A DNA stretch of 64,000 nucleotides from Fuerstiella sp. (GCA_022843805.1 JALHMY010000009.1:63023-127022); one strand, 5' to 3'; positions 45,657 to 55,096 are shown, counted from the stretch's first letter. The notes: generated from the sequence alone by a model not told the origin. Numbers and translations are program-made.

Positions 45657-46712
45657 ATGAACAAACCAGAAGACCCGTCTCCCAGGACTCCGTTCCGAAA
45701 GGGACTCCGGACCGTGAATATGAAGGACGAAACGATCCGCATCGGCAATGAATGGCTGCCTGTCATCGGTCGGCAATACGTTAACGGCCGCGTCTATCTT
45801 CTGCTGAAGGAACTCACGACCGGGGTCAATGGTGGCAGATTCCAGGCGTTTGATCCAAAAGCTGGATTGCGAGGAGAACTGAGAAGACTGATGATCCTTC
45901 CCCGAAGTCCAGAAAGTGTGCGCCAACTTTCTGTCCTTCAACGCCTACGTCAGCATGAGAATCTCTTTGCCCACATTCTCGATCTGGAACGCAGCCGCGA
46001 CGACCTGCTCATTGTCATGGACTGGGTTCCCGGGCCGACGCTCAGGACGTATCTGACCGAGGTAAGAGAAGGCAGACTTCCGCGTCCTGGAGTGCGCGAG
46101 GCGTTTCGCCTTGGCCGCGATCTTGCACGCAATCTTTGTAAACTGCATCGCAGGTCCTTCGTAGTACACGGTGACCTGAATCCAGAGAACTTGATTCTCA
46201 ATCGAGGGTCGAGCCGACTCGTGCTGATTGACTTCGGCTCTTCGTGGGCCATTGAATCGTCAAAGCAAGCCCGCGAGGGTGATGGGCTACGCGCAGTTTA
46301 CTCCGCGCCTGAGATGGAAGAAGAGTCGCCAACACCGCTTGAGTTCTCCGATCAGTTCGTCGCGACTTTGCTGATGTATGAAATGTTGACCCTGGTAGTT
46401 CCCTACGAAGGACTTGGCGGAAAAGCCGGATGGTCGCAGCACCGAGATGAAATGGCGGGCACGCTTGTACCACCATCCTCACTGCACAAGGATTTTCATT
46501 TTGTCACTGCAGAAATTCGCAAGGGAATCGATCAGCTCGTACTTCGAGGACTTTCGTTTTCTCCGGCCGACAGATTCTCTTCAAACGTGGCGTGGCTTCA
46601 GGCTCTGGACCAGGTATGGGCAGCAATCAACGAGCAGCCAAAGCGATGCGGCATCAACGAAGCCGTTTCAAAGTGGATTGCCAAGGTTGGAAAGCTCTTG
46701 GGTATTCAATGA
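45657..46712 (+). CDS. Ser/Thr protein kinase-like protein
   Basis: 351 aa. An N-lobe-like part is followed by the catalytic loop VVHGDLNPENLIL (about residue 168), an HGD variant of HRD keeping the catalytic Asp and the metal-binding Asn, and LIDFGSSWAIE (about 188) with intact DFG. YSAPEME (about 218) matches the APE motif. These features suggest an active kinase with an atypical HGD loop. It converges on the Cas4-like gene and is close to the HTH-pseudokinase, suggesting a small signalling locus. Targets are unknown. Confidence 0.75.
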   Translation: MNKPEDPSPRTPFRKGLRTVNMKDETIRIGNEWLPVIGRQYVNGRVYLLLKELTTGVNGGRFQAFDPKAGLRGELRRLMILPRSPESVRQLSVLQRLRQHENLFAHILDLERSRDDLLIVMDWVPGPTLRTYLTEVREGRLPRPGVREAFRLGRDLARNLCKLHRRSFVVHGDLNPENLILNRGSSRLVLIDFGSSWAIESSKQAREGDGLRAVYSAPEMEEESPTPLEFSDQFVATLLMYEMLTLVVPYEGLGGKAGWSQHRDEMAGTLVPPSSLHKDFHFVTAEIRKGIDQLVLRGLSFSPADRFSSNVAWLQALDQVWAAINEQPKRCGINEAVSKWIAKVGKLLGIQ

Positions 46713-46740
46713 CCAGGGTCTCAGAAGTCCGTACGTACGG

Positions 46741-47754
46741 TCACGCTTTACGAAGTCGGAGCCTTTCCGCACTCTCGTGGGGAGGAATCCACCGAAAACG
46801 ATCGCCGCAGGGACTGTGAAAGAGTTGTCCGCCCAGTCCAACAACTGGATGGACACCATGATTTGATTCCGGTGAAGTCACGGAGTTTTCAGTTACCGGA
46901 GCTGGGGACCCTAACGGGCACGACTTGCAGCATGACCTTGCCGGTGCTTCAAGATGCTGACATTCAGTATCTGCTCGAAGAACCCTCCGAGCTGTCGCTA
47001 TCGTTGTGTCAAGCAGACTCATGTTCGTTCGGCCGTTGGGAATCAGAACAGCATCGTATGAACCACTAAACAGAACCAGTCCGAATGGTGCCTTCGACCC
47101 TTCGCAAGTTTCAATCAGGTGGCAATAGGCGGCAATTCGAACACGCTGCTGCGAATGCACTGATCTATCACCACGGTGCTTCCGGAATACTGGAATGCGA
47201 ATGTCGCCCTTCCGAAGCACGCGCCAGGGTCGACCGATTATTCCTTTACCAGGGTCAACCATGGGCTCAGGCATTCGGTCGACTTGATATCCAGCTTTCC
47301 TTATATCCCACCAATTGAATGTCTCCTCAATCAGGTGTCCTTCATCGGGTTCTCGTGGAGCGGCCTGGCTCGCAGCGTCAAGCCGCCGACGCAAGACTGT
47401 GATGGCTCTAAAAACACTGAACCACCAAAACAGCGACACGCACATGACGACTCCACAGAGGACGCTCAGTTCCATTCGAGCCTTAGCGAAGTAGCCGATA
47501 CACAATAACTCAATCAGAAGACTCCCCGAGATCAGCCAGAAGTTTCGCATCAATGACGTGAGTCGATGACGAATGATCACCTCATCATAGTCCGGAAGGT
47601 AGTCCAGACGCTGCGGCATATCTTCCTCCTCGCCAGTGTCTTCGCTCTGTATTTCCGCACTGAGCAAACCGGCTCGGGCACAAAACTCAAACTTCGCCAG
47701 AAGGTCAACGCCAAGCAGACGGTCGGTTTTGATGGGACATGATTGGGGCAGCAT
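46741..47754 (-). CDS. Cas4/RecB-like membrane protein with altered catalytic residues
   Basis: 337 aa on the reverse strand. The layout recalls Cas4/RecB nucleases: an N-terminal cysteine in KFEFCARAGL (C25), a QxxxY-type helix SQQRVRIAAYCHLIE (about 201-215), then cysteines near the end (C265, and C275-C279 in RSCCKSCPLG) that could bind an Fe-S cluster with C25. Two membrane spans (about 71-88 and 97-118) sit inside the fold. The nuclease core reads GRPWRVLRKGDIRIPVFRKH, with Trp where the GxPD Asp would be and no Glu in the PVxxK strand, so catalysis may be lost. The upstream neighbour on the same strand is the HTH-pseudokinase, so they may act together. Confidence 0.6.
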   Translation of the reverse strand: MLPQSCPIKTDRLLGVDLLAKFEFCARAGLLSAEIQSEDTGEEEDMPQRLDYLPDYDEVIIRHRLTSLMRNFWLISGSLLIELLCIGYFAKARMELSVLCGVVMCVSLFWWFSVFRAITVLRRRLDAASQAAPREPDEGHLIEETFNWWDIRKAGYQVDRMPEPMVDPGKGIIGRPWRVLRKGDIRIPVFRKHRGDRSVHSQQRVRIAAYCHLIETCEGSKAPFGLVLFSGSYDAVLIPNGRTNMSLLDTTIATARRVLRADTECQHLEAPARSCCKSCPLGSPAPVTENSVTSPESNHGVHPVVGLGGQLFHSPCGDRFRWIPPHESAERLRLRKA

Positions 47755-47791
47755 TGTTCAATTCACAGCACCGAATGACTGAGGTTGGAAA

Positions 47792-48853
47792 TCAAGTCCA
47801 CTTCGAGATCGCCTTACGCACTGCAGCACAGTCTTCAGGCCGTCGGCTCGGGGCGGATGAAAGACACTTTTGAACGATTTCCACAACTGCAGACGGTAGG
47901 TCTGCATTGGCGATTGCGCGACGCCAGTTTGAATCGTCCGGCTTGACGCCTGTTGCTGCGTAGAGAAGGATGGCAGCCCAACTGAAAACATCTGTTGCCG
48001 GAGTCACCTGATCCGATTCCAGTTCAGGAGCACGAAATGGACCACTCGGCCAGTATTTCGGTCGAACTGTCGGCGCTCCGCCGTGTAGTTTGGCCATTTC
48101 AAAATCTGTAATCACTGCGGGTTGCCACTCAGTAGGAAGTAGTACGCACTCGGGATTCAACTCCCGCAGGATAATGCTATGTGAATGTAATACCGAGAGA
48201 CCTTCCAGTATGTCTTTCATCAACTGAGGCAGCTTCTCACTCGGTACAGATCCTTCAGAAATGAGGTCATGAAGGGATCGCCCATCGATCCAGCGGTCAA
48301 TTACCCACCACCCATCACCGGCGGCTGCGGGAACGCAACTCAGCAGCTGACCCAGATGCACACACGACCCTACGTTCTTCGCCACAACAGCATGCCGCTG
48401 TAGATGATTGTGCAATTCCACACGAAGATCTCGTCGCACACTAAGCAAATCGTAGAACTTCCCTCGTGCGAAGTGGTCAGCAATCGCCACATGCTGCATT
48501 CGGCATATGCGATACTGCAGTCCATTTAGTGACGTCTTCCACCCAGAAGGTGGAAATGATTCATCGACCGCCCATTCTTCCGTTGATGGTAAGCCATAAG
48601 GAGCTTGCTTACGCGGCGCCCCATCGACTCTGTCCATCAGCAGATCGTTACGTTCTACACCAAACAACGCAACCAGTAGATCGAACTTGTCGCTTCGGAC
48701 GTTGTGAAACTTCTGCATACTCCTGTATGTGTCAGGGTGCATCACGCCTTTGTCTTCGATGTCGGTGATCGAGTACCCCGCCTTGTTTCGCAGCCTTTCA
48801 ATCGCATCAATATCGACATTTACCTGGGTGAACTTACTTCGCTGCCGAGCCAC
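47792..48853 (-). CDS. HTH-pseudokinase fusion
   Basis: 353 aa on the reverse strand. Residues about 15-70 look like an XRE-type HTH or a related helical domain (NKAGYSITDIEDKGVMHPDT, then a recognition-like helix). The remainder is a kinase-like fold: WWVIDRWIDGRSLHDLI (hinge), ILRELNPECVLL in place of HRDLKPEN (Asp replaced by Glu, Asn by Cys) and VITDFEMAKL (DFE in place of DFG). The changes suggest a pseudokinase that reads rather than phosphorylates. It starts just upstream of the Cas4-like gene (37-base gap, same strand) and is convergent with the active-looking kinase at 45657. A regulator that couples a signal to DNA binding is a reasonable guess. Confidence 0.6.
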   Translation of the reverse strand: MARQRSKFTQVNVDIDAIERLRNKAGYSITDIEDKGVMHPDTYRSMQKFHNVRSDKFDLLVALFGVERNDLLMDRVDGAPRKQAPYGLPSTEEWAVDESFPPSGWKTSLNGLQYRICRMQHVAIADHFARGKFYDLLSVRRDLRVELHNHLQRHAVVAKNVGSCVHLGQLLSCVPAAAGDGWWVIDRWIDGRSLHDLISEGSVPSEKLPQLMKDILEGLSVLHSHSIILRELNPECVLLPTEWQPAVITDFEMAKLHGGAPTVRPKYWPSGPFRAPELESDQVTPATDVFSWAAILLYAATGVKPDDSNWRRAIANADLPSAVVEIVQKCLSSAPSRRPEDCAAVRKAISKWT

Positions 48854-48987
48854 TAATGCACCTTTTCGTCATCGATTCCACTTTTTGCGGAAAGACGTTC
48901 ATAACGTCCGATTGGTAGTCTTCTCCTGGCAACGACCCCTGTCTGGAGTCGATCGCCAAAACAATCATCTGTCAGGGAGAAGTTAAC

Positions 48988-49401
48988 GTGAACAAGTTCA
49001 TCCAGAATTTTCTAGATCAGGTTTCGGAACGGATCACTGCAGTCATCGCCAAGTTGGTGGCCACTCATATTGAGGTGAAGTGTGCGGAACATCAAGCGAA
49101 CGTGCAATGCCGAGTCGACGAGCTTGCCGCTCAGTATGAGTCCGCCGGTCAACTCGAAATCGCAGCAAACCTCCGGTTACTCCGCCAGAACCTCGCGAGT
49201 GACTCCATTGTACCGACGGGTGAGGCACTTCTCTCGCGAATCCAGCAAATGACGGTAGTCAGTCCTTCCGGTGAAACCTCGGTTGACCCCGCCGGAATAC
49301 GGCAGCGCCGCAATTCATCAAAGAGAGTGCTTTCCCTGGCTGATGAGACGAGTCAGATCACCGATCCAGTGGCCGCCGGGATCAAAGGCTTTCAATCGTA
49401 A
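48988..49401 (+). CDS. Small protein at the start of the mobility operon
   Basis: 137 aa from GTG 48988, with GGGAGAAG upstream. It is rich in helix-forming residues: the first part (FIQNFLDQVSERITAVIAKL) is amphipathic, and EHQANVQCRVDELAAQYESA continues it. A basic segment IRQRRNSSKRVLS lies near residue 105. I do not recognise the family. Ten bases separate it from the first replication-relaxation-like gene, which begins a run of co-oriented mobility genes. A DNA-binding or accessory mobilisation role is possible. Confidence 0.5.
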   Translation: MNKFIQNFLDQVSERITAVIAKLVATHIEVKCAEHQANVQCRVDELAAQYESAGQLEIAANLRLLRQNLASDSIVPTGEALLSRIQQMTVVSPSGETSVDPAGIRQRRNSSKRVLSLADETSQITDPVAAGIKGFQS

Positions 49402-49410
49402 AGGACTGAC

Positions 49411-50052
49411 ATGTCTATTCAAATCACGGTTACAGATCGCGATGAAGAGTTGTTGAAAACCCTGACCACGAAGGTTCGTCTATTTAGCTTGCGTCAGATC
49501 TCCAACCTTTGGTGGAACGGAGATCTCGCGAACTCTCGCCGACGACTTAGGCAACTTATTGATGCTGACCTTTTGCTCAGTGCGCAAGTCCTGGCACGGC
49601 CAATTCTGCAACTTGATGGGCCAGTAGTCTCGTGGAGACCGGGCGACGTCCGCCCGGATTGTGGGCAGATTGCGAATTTCTGTCAGTCGCGGATTCGCCG
49701 CATTCCTGTCAGAGCGACCGGAGTGTTTATAGCCACGGAACGAACAGCACGTTTGTTCGGTGGACGATGCCGCGGCGAACTTACACACCCCGCTCAGGCA
49801 ACTCACGACCTCGGGGTCGCCGCAATCTGGATTCGGCTCTCACAAAGCTGTCCAAAGACTGCAATTGCATGGCTCGGTGAAGAGATGCTGGCGCACACCC
49901 GTGTGGGCCAGAAGTGTCCAGACGCATTTATCGTTGGTGACGTGGGCTCGGTCAGCAGCGTTATTGAATTTGGCGGTGACTATGACCGCAATCGAATTCA
50001 GGAGTTTCACGACGATTGCGAACGACGAAACCTCCCCTATCAACTTTGGTGA
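49411..50052 (+). CDS. Replication-relaxation-like protein A1
   Basis: 213 aa. The N-terminus (MSIQITVTDRDEELLKTLT, then LFSLRQISNLWW and SRRRLRQLIDADLLLSA) looks like a winged-helix of the replication-relaxation type seen on conjugative elements. The C-terminus VIEFGGDYDRNRIQEFHDDC ends in a short tail, YQLW. A paralogue with the same layout occurs at 53373-54005 (its last residues are YELW). No catalytic residues are evident. It probably binds DNA near the transfer origin or regulates the coupling protein. Confidence 0.6.
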   Translation: MSIQITVTDRDEELLKTLTTKVRLFSLRQISNLWWNGDLANSRRRLRQLIDADLLLSAQVLARPILQLDGPVVSWRPGDVRPDCGQIANFCQSRIRRIPVRATGVFIATERTARLFGGRCRGELTHPAQATHDLGVAAIWIRLSQSCPKTAIAWLGEEMLAHTRVGQKCPDAFIVGDVGSVSSVIEFGGDYDRNRIQEFHDDCERRNLPYQLW

Positions 50053-50057
50053 ACCGT

Positions 50058-50774
50058 ATGTCAGCGAAACCGCCCCTCAAAGTCCGTATGGACGAAAGAG
50101 ATTTGTCGATTCTGCAGCATGTTGCCCGTCATCGACTGACAACCTGTGCCGTGCTCCATCGCCATTGTTTTAAGGACTTGAAACGAAATGCTGTCCTCAA
50201 AATCCTGCTGCGGCTTTGTCGCGAGAACCTGTTGCAGAGGTTCCCCCTTATCTATCCCGAAGTCTATTTCACGTTGACCGCTAAGGCATGTCAACTGCTG
50301 GGCGGCGTCTCAGCACGATCACTTCCACTTGGGCCGCAGTCACTGCCGACCGAACTCGCCGCACTTCACTACTGTGTTTGTGGTTCACGATATCACGAGC
50401 GACTGTCGAAGCATGAAGTTCAGCAGTCGTTTTCATGGTTCCCCAAACCTTCAAACCACGAAATCTACTCGAAGGATTCCCCAATCGCGGAGAGCCCTGT
50501 ATTGGAATGGTTGCGTGCAGATCTGGGCGGACCCAGTCACCACATCGTTCGGAAGACACATCGAAGACTTCAAGCCATCATCGACTCCCAGAACGCGATG
50601 ACGGCTCTACACCGTCAAGAATTCAGAGTCGTTTTCCTGACTGCAACTCCTGAAAAAGCAAGCTCAATTCAGAGAGCAGTTGAGCCACATGAATGGCCGG
50701 CCAGCACGCAAATTCACCTGGCCATTATCCCTGAACTAGTCCCCTTAACAACGAGGTACAATCATGGCACGTAG
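50058..50774 (+). CDS. Replication-relaxation-like protein B1
   Basis: ATG 50058 is preferred over an upstream ATG at 50016 that lies inside the previous gene. The product is 238 aa, basic at the N-terminus (MDERDLSILQHVARHR), with a helix-turn-helix-like stretch and the C-terminal elements VLEWLRADLGGPSHHIVRKT and IHLAIIPELVPL. A paralogue at 54014-54724 shares FLRVDMGGAG and IAIIPELFHL. It ends inside the coupling-protein gene (11-base overlap), indicating coupling. Its function is probably accessory to transfer. Confidence 0.6.
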   Translation: MSAKPPLKVRMDERDLSILQHVARHRLTTCAVLHRHCFKDLKRNAVLKILLRLCRENLLQRFPLIYPEVYFTLTAKACQLLGGVSARSLPLGPQSLPTELAALHYCVCGSRYHERLSKHEVQQSFSWFPKPSNHEIYSKDSPIAESPVLEWLRADLGGPSHHIVRKTHRRLQAIIDSQNAMTALHRQEFRVVFLTATPEKASSIQRAVEPHEWPASTQIHLAIIPELVPLTTRYNHGT

Positions 50775-53376
50775 CAGCTATTTTCAGGACATCGGTAATC
50801 CGATCCAGCGCGATCGACAGCCAGACTCGCAACCAACACTGGAGTTTCTTTGTCGTCCGACAACACCGCTTGAATCCGCAGGACTTGTTCTCTGCTGGGG
50901 AATCATGCTTTTGGCAAGCTCTCTGGGTGCGTGGTTTTTGCTGCAAAGAGGACATTCGCTTCCGACACCGCCGTTCCTCGTCATTGCGGTCACGACTGGA
51001 GGAGTCTGGCTTCTGCTTGGCAAACAGTCGGACGATTCTTCATCTCGATGTACCGATGCTGCGGGAATGGTTGACATTGCGGAGAAGGCTCTTTCGAGAA
51101 TCCAGCGGATGTTTACAAACGTGAGCATTGCGTGCGGTGTTTTGATCGCCACTGGATTCGCGAGCCTTCCGGCATTCGCCCATCAGCTTACGACAGCGAT
51201 CGTTTTAGGAAACCTGACAAGAGCGTTTAGTAAGCACTTTGTTGGTTATTGCACAGCATCGCCGATGCCTCGATTTGAAGCGCGGGCATTGAGACGAGAT
51301 GCAGACAGGATTGCACTTTGCCTTTCCGCATGGCCATCAATTGTTGTCATCATCGGCAATCTGCTTGGCAGTTGGATGGAACTCATGTTGATTTCCATAG
51401 TGATGGCGACGGTTGCTGCGGTCGGTTTTGGGCGAAGGTACCCTTCGGACATACTGACATCTCCGTGCAAAGCAATTCTTCAGTGGTGCATCTACAACGT
51501 TCGATGCACAAATGCGCCGGGACTTTTTCTGTCACCAGCCGGGAGTTGGTGGCAGCGGCTGAGTTTGACTGCAACGGGCACCATTCTTGTTGGTCTCACG
51601 CTGCATCCGCTCTTGTGGCAACATTTTGCCACTCTGCTGAAACCGATCTCAATCGGAGCGGGCTTCAGCATACTCGACAGCACGCGATTTCCAGATCCTG
51701 AGTCTATGTTTTCGCTGGTGATGGCGACACCTGCCATGCTGACAATCCTGCTGCCGAGCATTCTGACGTGGCCCCTTCTGGTTCATGTCAGTGGACGTCA
51801 GACCAATGCATGCAAGACAAACTCATGGAATCAATGTGTCGAAGATGTTCGGTCTTCTCCAGATTCGATCGAACGAGAGAGCGTCTTCATCGCGAGGCTG
51901 ATCCATGATGGCAGTCCCATGCTGGTCCCACGAAGTGTTTTCCATAACCACGCTCACTTCCTGGGTGACAGCGGCTCTGGGAAGACGTCTTTGGGTCTTG
52001 CCCCACTTTGCGAGCAGCTAATCCAATTCGGCGATTGTAGTTTCGTCGTTCTCGACTTGAAGGGTGATTCCCTCGAACTATTTGCCGCCATGAAGAAGGC
52101 GGCTGAAGCAGTCCGACGCACCACAGGAAATGAAATGCCAGTCAAGCATTTCACCAATCGCCCCGGTCGGAGCACTTACGCATTCAATCCTATGTGTCAG
52201 ACGGGATGGGAAGAACTCGATCCCTATACCAAAGCCGACATTCTTTGCGCAGCATTCGGACTCAATTACGGGTCGGGTTATGGTCTCGACTACTATAGTT
52301 CGGCGAGCACCAAGTTTGCCTATGAGCTGTTTCGGATAGCTCCGAAAGCAAAGTCGTTTCGAGAGCTTGTCAATGCGATTGGGACTCTATTGGCAAGAAA
52401 AGGGCAACGCGCTTTACACCACGAGCTTCGTGCGGCTGGCCTTCATATGGAAATGGTTCTTGAACGACTTGCCACGGTCGAAGCACTCAATGTTGATTCG
52501 GGAGCCTCTTCAGCAGAGGTCGCCGACGAGCAAATCGATCTGTCACGTCTATTCCAAAGGCCCGAGCTCATCTATTTCAGTCTGTCGAGTATGCTCGCAC
52601 CGGGTTTGGCGCCCGAGATTGCTCGAAACGTTGTCTACTTTCTGCTCGGTATTTCAGCACTTGCAGAGCGTCGAAAGTGCCAAGTGTTTCTCGCGATTGA
52701 TGAGTTTCAACGGATCGTCGCCAATAACCTTGAATCGATCTTACAGTTGGCTCGAAGCATGAATGTGGGAGTGATCCTGGCCAATCAATCCATGGAGGAT
52801 CTGCGAACCAGTACAACAGATCTGATTCCCGCCCTTGAGGCCAACTGCCGGTATCGACAGTGGTTTGCTGTTTCGTCATCTGACGACCGTGCCAGAGTCG
52901 TGGCCAACAGCGGCGAAGTCATCGAAGAGTTCCAAGTCAGAAACGTCACGGATGATGGTGTCACCTATACGTACGCAGAGAGAGTAATGCCCAGACTCAC
53001 GCAGAATGACGTGCTGCTGATCAGTGATCATCCATTGCAGAGCATCGTCACGATTACACACGGAGACGGCTACGCGCAATATGGAGGTATGGCTGTGGGT
53101 GTTGAGTCCGAGTATCACATCAGCCGCGATGAGTACAAGAAGAGAAAGGAAATGTCATGGCCTGCACCCAACAATGGCGCCTTTATTCCGCGAGAACTCC
53201 GAGAAAGCTGCACAACCGAAGTTACTCCGACCTCACCACGAGGGCCAGTAGTAACAACAGAGTTCTTCGGCAGGCGTGATGATGAAGGTGCGGCCGGTGC
53301 CGTGAATCTCCCTCCCCGACCAGGAAGAGGCCCACGAAAACCAACGGCTGGGCGAAAGCGAAAGGAAGAAAAATGA
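50764..53376 (+). CDS. VirD4/TraD-type coupling protein
   Basis: 870 aa. The N-terminal part carries several membrane spans (for example LCWGIMLLASSLGAWFLL and MELMLISIVMATVAAV) before a soluble ATPase. Walker A is FLGDSGSGKTSLG (about residue 400), with FVVLDLKGDSLE as the following strand. Walker B is FLAIDEFQRIV (about 641). Motor proteins of this family link a relaxosome to a type IV secretion channel or act in mobilisation. The C-terminal 60 residues are Gly/Pro/Arg-rich and probably unstructured. No VirB channel or relaxase gene is visible in the window, so it may serve a mobilisable element that borrows another channel. Confidence 0.85.
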   Translation: MARSSYFQDIGNPIQRDRQPDSQPTLEFLCRPTTPLESAGLVLCWGIMLLASSLGAWFLLQRGHSLPTPPFLVIAVTTGGVWLLLGKQSDDSSSRCTDAAGMVDIAEKALSRIQRMFTNVSIACGVLIATGFASLPAFAHQLTTAIVLGNLTRAFSKHFVGYCTASPMPRFEARALRRDADRIALCLSAWPSIVVIIGNLLGSWMELMLISIVMATVAAVGFGRRYPSDILTSPCKAILQWCIYNVRCTNAPGLFLSPAGSWWQRLSLTATGTILVGLTLHPLLWQHFATLLKPISIGAGFSILDSTRFPDPESMFSLVMATPAMLTILLPSILTWPLLVHVSGRQTNACKTNSWNQCVEDVRSSPDSIERESVFIARLIHDGSPMLVPRSVFHNHAHFLGDSGSGKTSLGLAPLCEQLIQFGDCSFVVLDLKGDSLELFAAMKKAAEAVRRTTGNEMPVKHFTNRPGRSTYAFNPMCQTGWEELDPYTKADILCAAFGLNYGSGYGLDYYSSASTKFAYELFRIAPKAKSFRELVNAIGTLLARKGQRALHHELRAAGLHMEMVLERLATVEALNVDSGASSAEVADEQIDLSRLFQRPELIYFSLSSMLAPGLAPEIARNVVYFLLGISALAERRKCQVFLAIDEFQRIVANNLESILQLARSMNVGVILANQSMEDLRTSTTDLIPALEANCRYRQWFAVSSSDDRARVVANSGEVIEEFQVRNVTDDGVTYTYAERVMPRLTQNDVLLISDHPLQSIVTITHGDGYAQYGGMAVGVESEYHISRDEYKKRKEMSWPAPNNGAFIPRELRESCTTEVTPTSPRGPVVTTEFFGRRDDEGAAGAVNLPPRPGRGPRKPTAGRKRKEEK

Positions 53377-54005
53377 AGAGCTGGACCCCAACGGAAATAG
53401 AGATTCTCAACACGTTCACTGGCAAAGTCAGGGCAATGGCGTTATCGCAGATTGGTGATGTCTGGTGGCCCGGTCAAGCATCAAAACGTGGGCTTCAGCG
53501 GGAGCTGGAAAAGCTCTGTTATGCACGCCTGTTGCTTCGGGCAGTTGTTATTGCTCATCGCCGACTCGCCATCGAATCACCATTGATTGCATGGTCAGCA
53601 AATGATCCTGAGCCTGACTTTCATTCAACAAGGAGTGCCATTCTCGCGAGGTGGCGATGCGATGAAGGCCCGGTCGAGGTGTACTGGGCATCTCCAAGAG
53701 CCGCAAATGTTTTTGGCAGCACAGGCAGTCTGCCTCCCAGGGCGTGGCACCTTGATCATGATCTTCTTCTGAGTGAGGTTTACGTCCACTATCAAAAGAA
53801 CTGTCCAAATCTGATCCGGGACTGGATTGGTGAGAACAGTTTGCCCAAGGCAGGTTACCGCATCAAAGATCCCGACGCATTTCTGATTGATAGTGACGGC
53901 GAGCCATACCGAGTGATCGAATCGGCGGGGCGATACAGCATCAAACAATTGCAATCTTTTCATGACCACTGCGCCGAACGGTGCATTCCGTATGAACTCT
54001 GGTGA
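53373..54005 (+). CDS. Replication-relaxation-like protein A2 (paralogue of A1)
   Basis: 210 aa. Its ATG overlaps the coupling-protein stop. It aligns by eye with the protein at 49411-50052: N-terminal TEIEILNTFTGKVRAMALSQ, then IGDVWWPGQASKRGLQRELE, the central DHDLLLSEVYVHYQKNCP and the C-terminal end YELW. It is followed directly by the second B-type protein. A duplicated pair around one coupling gene is unusual. Confidence 0.6.
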   Translation: MKSWTPTEIEILNTFTGKVRAMALSQIGDVWWPGQASKRGLQRELEKLCYARLLLRAVVIAHRRLAIESPLIAWSANDPEPDFHSTRSAILARWRCDEGPVEVYWASPRAANVFGSTGSLPPRAWHLDHDLLLSEVYVHYQKNCPNLIRDWIGENSLPKAGYRIKDPDAFLIDSDGEPYRVIESAGRYSIKQLQSFHDHCAERCIPYELW

Positions 54006-54013
54006 GAGAACAA

Positions 54014-54724
54014 ATGAACGCCACTCGTGATCGCAAATTGAGCCATTCAGAACTGAGCGTATTAAAGCTCACGAGCCAATTTGGGCTTTGCATCCCGGAG
54101 GCAACCGCTGGGCTCCCTGAAGCCGGTGGTCTATCTGCAGCTTCCCGGCAGCGCCTCCTGGATCGACTCGTTCGCTGGCAGCTGATAACACCGTGTTGGT
54201 TGTATCCAGGTCGACGGTGCTATGTGCTGACACTTGCCGGACAGCAACGAGTCTCTGGGTCTGGTCAAAGACGTTTGCAGGTGGATCGACCGCTTTCCAG
54301 TGAAACGAAACTGCGCCGCTTCGCCATGCTGAGCTTTTGCTGTCTCGGAAAAACACCACGGAGCCCCGTCACGCCATGCCACGAAGATGAAACAGGACTT
54401 CAAGACGACGCCCCGCTATCAGGCAATTATTACGTCCAGAATGGCGAGAAGGACATCTATGGCTTCCTGCGAGTCGACATGGGCGGTGCAGGTCGTTGGG
54501 ATCGAATAGTCGCCAAATGCACGAACGATGCACGCCGTATCGTGGCTGCTTCCATCCTGAAGCCCTACACGGCGTCTGGCTCCTTCGAGATCACATTGGC
54601 AACGGCAACACAACAGAAGGCAGAACGGCTTCAACGAGCTTTCTGCGAGAACCCGGCTGAGCTACCGGTTCGTATTGCGATCATACCAGAGCTGTTTCAT
54701 TTACAGGCGCCTCGACCGTCTTGA
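54014..54724 (+). CDS. Replication-relaxation-like protein B2 (paralogue of B1)
   Basis: 236 aa from ATG 54014 (GTG 54002 is also open). It resembles B1 in its basic N-terminus (RKLSHSELSVLKLTSQFGLC), IYGFLRVDMGGAGRW and LATATQQKAERLQRA, ending with IAIIPELFHL. It closes the A-B-coupling-A-B block and is followed by a hairpin terminator. The role is unknown; DNA binding is likely. Confidence 0.6.
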   Translation: MNATRDRKLSHSELSVLKLTSQFGLCIPEATAGLPEAGGLSAASRQRLLDRLVRWQLITPCWLYPGRRCYVLTLAGQQRVSGSGQRRLQVDRPLSSETKLRRFAMLSFCCLGKTPRSPVTPCHEDETGLQDDAPLSGNYYVQNGEKDIYGFLRVDMGGAGRWDRIVAKCTNDARRIVAASILKPYTASGSFEITLATATQQKAERLQRAFCENPAELPVRIAIIPELFHLQAPRPS

Positions 54725-54748
54725 GTCTCACGGACCTGTAGTAGCACT

Positions 54749-54768
54749 CCCCCTTGCGGGGTTTTGTT
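54749..54768 (+). terminator. Possible intrinsic terminator of the coupling operon
   Basis: CCCCC, three bases, CGGGG, then TTTTGTTT. A short GC stem with a broken T-run lies 25 bases after the B2 stop. Its position supports the end of the transfer operon. Confidence 0.45.
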
Positions 54769-54931
54769 TCGCTCTTTGTCCCAGGAGCACGGAAAAACAT
54801 CGGGACAGCGTCCCTTCACCGTCACATTGAAAGTTCATTCTTCCAACGACTCTGAATTCGTTCTCACTGACTAACGCATCATCGCGGTTGCCAGCGGGAG
54901 TGAAATAAGAACCAAAAAGGAGAGCCTGACA

Positions 54932-55096
54932 ATGTGGTTTACGAGACGACGTAGTTTTGACGCTGAGTGGAGCCGTCAGCGCGAACGTGACTGGGAACTG
55001 AACCGGGCACTGCGAGCTTTACGCAATGCATTGCTGTTTCTGCTTTTCAGTTTCGCGGTTCTGGCACTGGGATTCTTCAGGGCCTGGACCAGGTAG
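54932..55096 (+). CDS. 54-aa single-span membrane protein
   Basis: ATG 54932 is preceded by AAGGAG at good spacing. The product has a basic, Trp-rich cytoplasmic start (MWFTRRRSFDAEWSRQRER) and one hydrophobic span (ALLFLLFSFAVLALGFF), then a short basic tail. Such small proteins are common in mobile regions. Its function is unknown. Confidence 0.6.
   Translation: MWFTRRRSFDAEWSRQRERDWELNRALRALRNALLFLLFSFAVLALGFFRAWTR

Noticed and set aside
45242..45751. 169-codon + strand frame
   Set aside because: Crosses the R2 repeat and overlaps the kinase start in another frame; no recognisable domain.
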